DNA of 64,000 nucleotides from JAIYDJ01 sp031400505 (GTDB lineage: Bacteria; Pseudomonadota; Alphaproteobacteria; Rhodobacterales; Rhodobacteraceae), in NCBI GenBank assembly GCA_031400505.1, contig JANNPZ010000086.1:8511-72510 (forward strand). Direction: 5' to 3'. Shown in pieces: positions 58,363-64,000 of this stretch. The position numbers and the translations under genes were made by a program. The first letter of the stretch is position 1. Every line of letters starts with the position of its first letter. The notes beneath the pieces were generated by a model that searched no databases, had not been told where the DNA came from, and saw only the letters and a program-made list of their open reading frames with translations.

Positions 58363-60915
58363 CTAGCATGTCGGCGCGCATCCGGTGGCAAGCGCTTGCC
58401 AGCGCGGATTGTCGTCTGTCAGATGGCGAAGTGCACCCCAGCTGCCCCATTTTGTCGGGCGGATCACATCGACATAGGCCACGAAGGGCTCTGGCGTCAG
58501 GCGTGACCAGCCAGACATCAGATCGCGGTAAAGCCCGCCGATTTCAGGCGAATAGTTCAGTGCGGTAAAAAAGTCAGTCAACTGTTGATCGTCCACCGCC
58601 GGCCCGGTCCCAACCACATGCGTCCCACCTTCATACATCATAAGCCGCAATCCGCGCTTGGCTGCAACGGCGGCATGATAGGGCAAAACTTCGGTCAAGC
58701 CTTGGGTCACACTGTCGGACGCATCGCCCGACAGCGCGCCGTCTCGCAGTTCGCGCCCGGCAAGCGCGAAGGCGAGGTCATTGCGATGCGTCGCGCGAAA
58801 GGCGTCGGCGGCCGCGCCGGTCAGGCCGGCCTTGACGATCGCGGCTTCGGTCGCGGCGGCAGACTGGGCAAGCCAGCTTTCGATCATCGGTCGTTTTGCC
58901 TGTGACCCCAGTGCTGCACTGAAATAGCCGGTGATTGCGTAGGCGTCGAACTGGCTGACCGGGGCGGGCAAGCCTTCGGCGACGACGAGGGGGGCATCGA
59001 GGATCAAGTCTTCGAGGCCAAGCCAGCCGGTTTGCGTCCCGACGATTCGGGTCAGCCGGGTTGGGGTATCATCGCCAAAGGCGCTGGCCCAGATCGCCAT
59101 CGTCTGGGCCGCGCGCAGGGCATAGAACTGCACCCAGACGTCGGACTTGCCCCAGCGGGCGCGACCCTGATCTTCTGCCCATTGCGCCTGGGTGAACTGC
59201 CAGTTCCACACCTCGTTCGAAAACTCGACATGGGCGGTCAGGGCAGGGTCCAGCGTGGCACTGGCAAGGCCTGCCCATTCGGCAATCAGCGCGTCATCTG
59301 CGGTGTGGGGGATATTGAACCAAGGATCGGCCCGCAGTTCGTTGGCCAGCGCAATCTGGATTTCCAGCGGCACCCCCAATCGGGCCCAAGTATAATCACC
59401 AGGGCGCGGGCGGTCGGTGGCGCGCGCAAGGGTTGCATTGTTGACGGCAGCCCATTCCATCATCCGGATCAGCTTCACGCCCCGGATGCGGTCGATCCAG
59501 TCGGGGTTGAAGATTGCGCCAGCCGCCAGGGCAGGTGCGCGATCCTGCCGCACCACGGTGATGTCGCGGATCGGATCGCCGGCATCAATCGCGGTAAGGG
59601 TGATGATCACCGCGCCATCGCCCGGCGTATAGTCAAAGCTGATGTGCCCGGGCGTGGTTTGCGTGACATTGGCCCTGCCCCCGACGTCCAATGTGCCGCG
59701 ACCGTTGTAGGTCAGGTCATAGCGCCCCGCGACAGCCCCCGCTTCGGAGGCTAGATCGGTAAGGATCAGCGTCGCTATGCCCGTCAGTTCCGGCGGTATC
59801 GCATTCGGCCAACCATCGGCATCAAGGTAACCTTCGGCCGCAAGCCGGCCATGATCCCAGCCACCCCATTGACCCGGCAAATGGCCAATCCAGGGCCGCG
59901 CGGTCTTCATCACGTCAAGGAAGGGTTGCTGCGGCGACCAGTCGTTGACGGCGGCCAACCCAAGACCAAGGTTTGGATTGGTAATCGCGGCAAACGCCCT
60001 GACAGCGGGCGGTGACGGCGGTTCTGCGGCGATCGGATCCGCTGTTTGGTCCTTTGGCGGCGTTGCGGTGGCGCTGATCACGCCATCCACTTCGGCAGGC
60101 GGGTCGATCGTTGCCGGCAGGGCCGGGCTGCGTGACGCCTCTGCACTGACGGCCTGCCAGGCGATGCGCTGCAGGACGGCGGCCAGTTCATCGGAAATGA
60201 CAGAATCGCGCGATGGCCAAGGGCGTTGCAGTTGTGCGGGCAATCCTTGCGGGCTTCGCCCGGTGATGGCCGCCGCGTGAACCAGCCCGACAAAATAGTT
60301 GCCGCGATTGTTCAAATGGATGTCGTCAAGAAACAGATCCCTTATCGAAGCAAGGCCCGGCACCGTGCCCGCATCGATCGCGTCAGACAACAGGCCAAGG
60401 GCCTGACCTGCCGGGATCAGGCCTATCGGGGTCATGGCCGACGCTTGCACGGCGGTATCTTCCCACAGGATCAGTTCTGCGGTGATCCGGTCGCGCCACG
60501 GCAAACTGCCAGCGGGGTCGTCCTGGGCCGCGGCAGGTGTGCCCGAATTCAGCGATGGCCATGTTTCATACAAAAACACCCGGGTGGCGGGATTCGAATC
60601 GATGGCGAGTGCGGCAAATCGCGCGGCAGACGCGCCGGTATCGGACCATTGAAGATGCGATGCCAGCGGCTGGGCTTCGGTCAGGATCAGCACATCCGTG
60701 GCCCCAAGTGGCAGGACTGCACGGGCATTGACGCCTTCGGCATCGGCGGCGTGGTCCCAGTTGTAGTGCAGCGGCGCGCCGTTGATCACATGGGCCTCTA
60801 CGGTCGCGGGTTCGCCCATCGCGCGCAACGTGGCCTCTACGGCGGGCGGCAATCCAGGCCCGACAAGACTGTGCCCGACATAAAGGATGTCGGCCAGAAG
60901 GGAAAACAAAGTCAT
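58363..60915 (-). CDS. SGNH hydrolase/glycosidase-like fusion protein
   Basis: An 850-residue protein. Residues 1-215 are SGNH-hydrolase-like: YVGHSLVGPG at 12-21 in place of GDSL with Ser16 as nucleophile, and DDIHLNNRG near 198 as the Asp/His block. A Pro-rich linker follows (about 265-300). The C-terminal half (about 300-850) looks like a TIM-barrel glycosidase, with SNEVWNW near 566 (Glu as acid/base) and MYEGGTHVVG near 759 (Glu as nucleophile). No signal peptide is seen. Its ATG overlaps the stop of the lone SGNH gene (TAATG). Probably acts on an acylated polysaccharide. No named family was recognised. Confidence 0.8.
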   Translation of the reverse strand: MTLFSLLADILYVGHSLVGPGLPPAVEATLRAMGEPATVEAHVINGAPLHYNWDHAADAEGVNARAVLPLGATDVLILTEAQPLASHLQWSDTGASAARFAALAIDSNPATRVFLYETWPSLNSGTPAAAQDDPAGSLPWRDRITAELILWEDTAVQASAMTPIGLIPAGQALGLLSDAIDAGTVPGLASIRDLFLDDIHLNNRGNYFVGLVHAAAITGRSPQGLPAQLQRPWPSRDSVISDELAAVLQRIAWQAVSAEASRSPALPATIDPPAEVDGVISATATPPKDQTADPIAAEPPSPPAVRAFAAITNPNLGLGLAAVNDWSPQQPFLDVMKTARPWIGHLPGQWGGWDHGRLAAEGYLDADGWPNAIPPELTGIATLILTDLASEAGAVAGRYDLTYNGRGTLDVGGRANVTQTTPGHISFDYTPGDGAVIITLTAIDAGDPIRDITVVRQDRAPALAAGAIFNPDWIDRIRGVKLIRMMEWAAVNNATLARATDRPRPGDYTWARLGVPLEIQIALANELRADPWFNIPHTADDALIAEWAGLASATLDPALTAHVEFSNEVWNWQFTQAQWAEDQGRARWGKSDVWVQFYALRAAQTMAIWASAFGDDTPTRLTRIVGTQTGWLGLEDLILDAPLVVAEGLPAPVSQFDAYAITGYFSAALGSQAKRPMIESWLAQSAAATEAAIVKAGLTGAAADAFRATHRNDLAFALAGRELRDGALSGDASDSVTQGLTEVLPYHAAVAAKRGLRLMMYEGGTHVVGTGPAVDDQQLTDFFTALNYSPEIGGLYRDLMSGWSRLTPEPFVAYVDVIRPTKWGSWGALRHLTDDNPRWQALATGCAPTC

Positions 60916-61799
60916 TAGGCGCTCCGCGCTATGCCGGTTGCAGCATAGCGGCGGACGGTTGCCCAGACCAGTTCTTGCAAGGCTTTTGCGGTTTGCGGTG
61001 CCAGGGTCGTGGCCGCGCTGCCATCTGCGCGCAAGGTCGGCTGGGGCAGGCCGGTCGGGTCGCGCTGATAGATGGTTGCATAGTGCACAAGCGCCACCAG
61101 ATAGCTGCCGGTTGCGTTCAGATGAATGTCGTCGGCAAACAGGTCTTCGCGCCGGGCAAGACCGGGAAGCATACCCGCCTCGGCGGCGCGTGCGACGGCG
61201 GCAAGGGTCTGGCCCGCCGGGATCAGATAGATCGGCTGCTGGCTGCGGCGCATGGCGGGGGTCAGGACCTTGTCGATCCACAGCGTTTGCAGGTCGGCGT
61301 CGATCCGGGTCAGCCAGCCTGCAGGATCGGTCAGACGGTGCCATGTTTCATAAAGATACAAGCGCGTCTCGGGGTTTGCTGTGCGCGCAACATTGGCCCA
61401 ATGCGCCAGCCAGCGCGACGATGCGTGATAGCGGATCGCGTCGCGCAACTCGACCATTTCGGTCAGCACCACGACATCGAAGCGCCCGGATGCGACAGCC
61501 GGACCGGCAGGTTGATGGTGGGCGTGATCATTCTCGGCAGCAAAGCCCGCAACATCACCCTGCGCATGATTGCGCAGGCTGGCACCCCAGCCAAGTTGGC
61601 TCGCATAGTTGTGTCCTGACAGTTGCGAAAGCATCGCGGGCATCTCGCGCCCCACAAGGCTGTGGCCTAGGTGATAGGTCGCCAACGGGCCCTGCGGCGG
61701 AGCAAGATCTGGCCTTTGCGGCACCGCGCGCGGCCATAGCGCCGCCAAAGCGGCCACGCTTGCCGCCGTCAAACCGCCGATCACGACCCGCCTGTTCAT
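60915..61799 (-). CDS. exported SGNH-hydrolase-like protein
   Basis: A 294-residue paralogue of the first domain of the downstream fusion protein. N-terminal RRVVIGGLTAASVAALAAL is a signal peptide or Tat-like leader. GHSLVGREM near residue 48 matches the nucleophile block (Ser), and DDIHLNATGSYLVALVHYA near 225 is the Asp/His block. YETWHRLTD and LIPAGQTLAAVARAAEAGMLPGL are shared with the fusion (LYETWPSL; LIPAGQALGLL). It probably removes or adds acetyl groups on an exopolysaccharide in the periplasm. Confidence 0.8.
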   Translation of the reverse strand: MNRRVVIGGLTAASVAALAALWPRAVPQRPDLAPPQGPLATYHLGHSLVGREMPAMLSQLSGHNYASQLGWGASLRNHAQGDVAGFAAENDHAHHQPAGPAVASGRFDVVVLTEMVELRDAIRYHASSRWLAHWANVARTANPETRLYLYETWHRLTDPAGWLTRIDADLQTLWIDKVLTPAMRRSQQPIYLIPAGQTLAAVARAAEAGMLPGLARREDLFADDIHLNATGSYLVALVHYATIYQRDPTGLPQPTLRADGSAATTLAPQTAKALQELVWATVRRYAATGIARSA

Positions 61800-61864
61800 G
61801 TGACCCCCTGTAGTCTTGCCAGTGATCTGGTATGCCTTGCGTCCAATTGCCAGAGGGGAACGCC

Positions 61865-62932
61865 ATGACGCATCTTTGGGTTCGCGCAGAACAGCGCGCC
61901 AATGAACAACGCGTGGGCCTGATGCCGGACGGTGCGGCGGCCTTGTTGAACGCCGGGATCAGGGTAACAATCGAGACGAGCAGTGCGCGTTCGGTGGGGA
62001 TGGATGCCTATGCCGAGGCCGGCTGCACCATAGCCGCCGAAGGATCCTGGCCTGACGCGCCGGCCGATGCGATTGTCTTTGGATTGAAGGAGTTGCCCGA
62101 GGATGGCACGCCCTTGCATCACCGGCACATCATGTTCGGTCACGCCTTCAAGGGGCAACCCGCCGGGCAGGTGCTGCTCTCGCGATTTCGGGCCGGGGGC
62201 GGGACGCTTTATGATCTTGAGTATCTGGTTGATGAAACCGGACGCCGGATTGCCGCGTTCGGCTATTGGGCGGGCTATGCCGGGGCAGCGATCGCGCTGA
62301 AGTGCTGGATGGCGCAACAAGCCGGAGGAATTTGCGGTTCGGTGTCGCCCTATCCGGGGCGCGAACTGCTGCTGGAGGATTTGTGCGCCGAGTTGACCAC
62401 GCTGACCCACACGGCCGCAGTGGCACGCCCGCGTGCAATCGTGATCGGCGCGCTGGGTCGCGTGGGACGTGGTGCTGCGGACCTGTGCAGCGCGATGGGT
62501 GTCGCGGTTACGCGCTGGGACATCGCAGAGACCGCACATGGCGGACCATATCCCGAGATTCTGGCGCATGAGATCTTTCTGAACTGCATCCTCGCGCGGC
62601 CCGGCTGCCCGGTGTTTGTGCCGAACTCGGTTCTCGCGGTCGCGCGGGCGTTGTCGGTGATCGGGGACATCGCCTGCGACCCCACGTCGGATTTCTCGCC
62701 GATCAAGGTTTATGACCGGGTTACCGATTGGGCCCGGCCTGCATTGCGGGTTCAGGACGCGCCTGTGCTTGATGTGACAGCGATCGACAATCTGCCCTCG
62801 TTGCTGCCTGTGGAAAGCAGCACGGACTTTGCCGCGCAACTGTTGCCGTCGCTTCTGACGCTGCAGGATTTGCAAGCCGGAGTTTGGGGTCGGGCGCAGG
62901 CAGAATTTCAAAGGAACGGGGGGGTTGCATGA
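61865..62932 (+). CDS. saccharopine dehydrogenase (NAD+, L-lysine forming)
   Basis: A 355-residue enzyme of the LYS1 type that interconverts lysine plus 2-oxoglutarate and saccharopine. The alanine-dehydrogenase-like N-domain is RAEQRANEQRVGLMPDGAAALLNAGIRVTIE, and the family blocks FGHAFKGQPAG, YDLEYLVDETGRRIAAFGYWAGYAGAA and the dinucleotide-binding VIGALGRVGRGAAD (GxGxxG-like) are clear. AGGGGAA precedes the ATG. It overlaps the next gene by ATGA. Together the two enzymes make the bacterial saccharopine route for lysine breakdown. Confidence 0.92.
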   Translation: MTHLWVRAEQRANEQRVGLMPDGAAALLNAGIRVTIETSSARSVGMDAYAEAGCTIAAEGSWPDAPADAIVFGLKELPEDGTPLHHRHIMFGHAFKGQPAGQVLLSRFRAGGGTLYDLEYLVDETGRRIAAFGYWAGYAGAAIALKCWMAQQAGGICGSVSPYPGRELLLEDLCAELTTLTHTAAVARPRAIVIGALGRVGRGAADLCSAMGVAVTRWDIAETAHGGPYPEILAHEIFLNCILARPGCPVFVPNSVLAVARALSVIGDIACDPTSDFSPIKVYDRVTDWARPALRVQDAPVLDVTAIDNLPSLLPVESSTDFAAQLLPSLLTLQDLQAGVWGRAQAEFQRNGGVA

Positions 62933-64000
62933 CCATTCACTGGTGCGGAACTGGACTGTCGTCGGGGCCGGGTTTGCGGCGGCTGATCGCGGCGGGGCAG
63001 AAGGTTGTCGTGTGGAATCGCACTGTGGAACGTGCGCGCGCCGTGGTGGACGGCTTGACGTCAGACGTGCGGGCCTACACGCTCGAGTCATTGAAACTGG
63101 CATTGCGCCCCGGCGATGTGGTGGTGTCGATGCTGCCCGCGGATCAGCACGTGGCGATTGCAAATGTCTGTTTGCAAAAGCAGGCGCATTTCGTGTCTTC
63201 GTCCTATATCGCGCCAGAGATGCGCAGTCTGGATCAGGCCTTTCGGGATGCGGGCCTGGTTTCGGTGAACGAAGTTGGGTTGGACCCTGGGATCGACCAT
63301 CTGATGGCGCATGATCTGGTCGCGCGGTATCGCGCCTCGGACGGGTATGATGCCGATAACGGATTATCGTTTACATCCTACTGTGGCGGAGTGCCGAAAG
63401 TCGCCAATCCGTTCCGCTACAAATTCAGCTGGGCCCCGGTTGGCGTGCTCAAGGCGTTGCGGTCGCCTTCAAGGTCGATCCGGAACTTCACCGAATTGCA
63501 GGTGGCGCGGCCTTGGCACGCGATCACCCGGTATGATGCACCCTTACCGCTGCCCGAAAGCTTTGAGGTCTATCCAAACCGCGACAGCGTTCCGTTCATC
63601 GCGGACTATCACTTTGACCCTGCGTGGAAAATTCGTGACTTTGTACGCGGCACAATTCGGCTGAACGGCTGGGCCGAGGCATGGGGACCGGTGTTTGCCG
63701 AAATCGAAACGCTGGACGGCGCAGAAGGCGATGCACGGCTGGCCGAAATGGCGGCGGGATTTCTGCGCGAAAACGCCTACGCACCCGGCGAACCCGACCG
63801 GGTCTTGCTGTTCGTCAGCTTGATGGCGCAACGCGCGGGCGCGGTCGTCTTTCACGAAACTTGGGCCATGGACGCGTGGGGCGATGCGCGCGGATCGGCG
63901 ATGGGGCGGCTTGTGTCGGTGCCGGTGTCTTTGGCTGTCGAGGCGGTGCTGGCACGCGAAATCGCCGTGGGCGTTCACGCAGCGCCGCATGACCCCAAGT
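62929..64000 (+). CDS. saccharopine dehydrogenase (L-glutamate forming), cut by the window edge
   Basis: Partial gene, 357 codons visible. The protein starts MTIHWCGTGLSSGPGLRRLIAAG, a Rossmann G-x-G-x-x-x-P variant, continues VVVWNRTVERARAVVDGL and VVVSMLPADQH, and then holds SSYIAPEMRSLDQAF and NEVGLDPGIDHLMAHDL, the LYS9-type signature. The YCGGVPKVANPFRYKFSWAP substrate loop and later helices are normal. The ATG overlaps the previous stop (ATGA). It converts saccharopine to glutamate and aminoadipate semialdehyde. The end lies beyond the window. Confidence 0.93.
   Translation, partial: MTIHWCGTGLSSGPGLRRLIAAGQKVVVWNRTVERARAVVDGLTSDVRAYTLESLKLALRPGDVVVSMLPADQHVAIANVCLQKQAHFVSSSYIAPEMRSLDQAFRDAGLVSVNEVGLDPGIDHLMAHDLVARYRASDGYDADNGLSFTSYCGGVPKVANPFRYKFSWAPVGVLKALRSPSRSIRNFTELQVARPWHAITRYDAPLPLPESFEVYPNRDSVPFIADYHFDPAWKIRDFVRGTIRLNGWAEAWGPVFAEIETLDGAEGDARLAEMAAGFLRENAYAPGEPDRVLLFVSLMAQRAGAVVFHETWAMDAWGDARGSAMGRLVSVPVSLAVEAVLAREIAVGVHAAPHDPK

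Noticed and set aside
60590..60606. GATTCGAATC resembling the T-arm of a tRNA
   Set aside because: It lies within the coding region of the SGNH fusion and no acceptor stem, D-arm or anticodon arm can be drawn around it.

Overview
The window looks like a chromosomal segment of a photosynthetic-lineage alphaproteobacterium of the family Rhodobacteraceae (Rhodobacter, Tabrizicola, Gemmobacter or Loktanella-like). The support is high G+C with strong GC-skewed codon third positions, the fused PhaAB-type Na+/H+ antiporter operon, an frc-type sugar ABC locus with its ROK repressor, a glcDEF operon, a plant-like GCS2 glutamate-cysteine ligase, the two-domain ALDH16 enzyme next to deoC, and six copies of a short dispersed repeat with a GGGATATTT core. 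No rRNA, tRNA, CRISPR array, transposase or phage gene was seen. Genus-level identity is inference.

Layout. 1-4.0 kb: fructokinase, purC, a divergent HxlR regulator/SDR pair and a DUF599 membrane protein. 4.0-8.2 kb: glcD-glcE-small membrane protein-glcF, with a palindrome over its likely promoter. 8.4-14.4 kb: a secreted trypsin-like protease, an hsp20 gene with a sigma-32-like promoter and a ROSE-like RNA thermometer, an MFS transporter, an ECF sigma factor coupled to a membrane von Willebrand protein, a decayed membrane ORF and a cold-shock gene with a clean terminator. 14.4-23.3 kb: mixed single genes (peptidoglycan-binding, CNNM/CorC-type, cupin, DUF5367, Nudix, TetR with a His-tailed EamA exporter, methyltransferase, succinate-semialdehyde dehydrogenase, alpha/beta hydrolase). 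23.3-29.4 kb: OmpA-like protein, ubiA, rsmE, gshA. 29.5-35.4 kb: pyrB, a 45-residue membrane protein, a dihydroorotase homologue without its HxH zinc motif and plsY as one operon, then uracil-DNA glycosylase, a LysE exporter and moaB.

35.6-40.1 kb: a DsbD-N-like periplasmic protein, ALDH16 and deoC, the last two behind a perfect TTGACCA-NN-TGGTCAA box that matches the RutR site. 40.1-45.8 kb: the multisubunit antiporter mnhA(B)CDEFG with overlapping stops and starts. 45.9-51.4 kb: ROK repressor and RbsD/FucU mutarotase divergent from frcB-frcC-frcA-frcK. A perfect palindrome lies between them, a terminator-like hairpin follows frcB, and frcC carries a one-base frameshift. 51.5-55.7 kb: vanadium haloperoxidase-family protein, EamA transporter, adenine deaminase. 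56-61.8 kb: an accessory surface/polysaccharide block with a five-repeat VCBS/FG-GAP secreted protein, a family 2 glycosyltransferase, an 850-residue SGNH-hydrolase/glycosidase-like fusion and a lone SGNH paralogue. This is the least explained part of the window. 61.9-64 kb: the two saccharopine dehydrogenases of lysine catabolism, the second cut by the window edge.

How the genes fit together. Several units are catabolic: glycolate oxidation, deoxyribose phosphate to aldehyde to acid, a fructose/ribose-type sugar uptake and phosphorylation system, adenine deamination and lysine through saccharopine. The pyr operon and purC make nucleotides. Stress responses are represented by the thermometer-controlled hsp20, the cold-shock gene, the ECF/VWA unit and the Na+/H+ antiporter.
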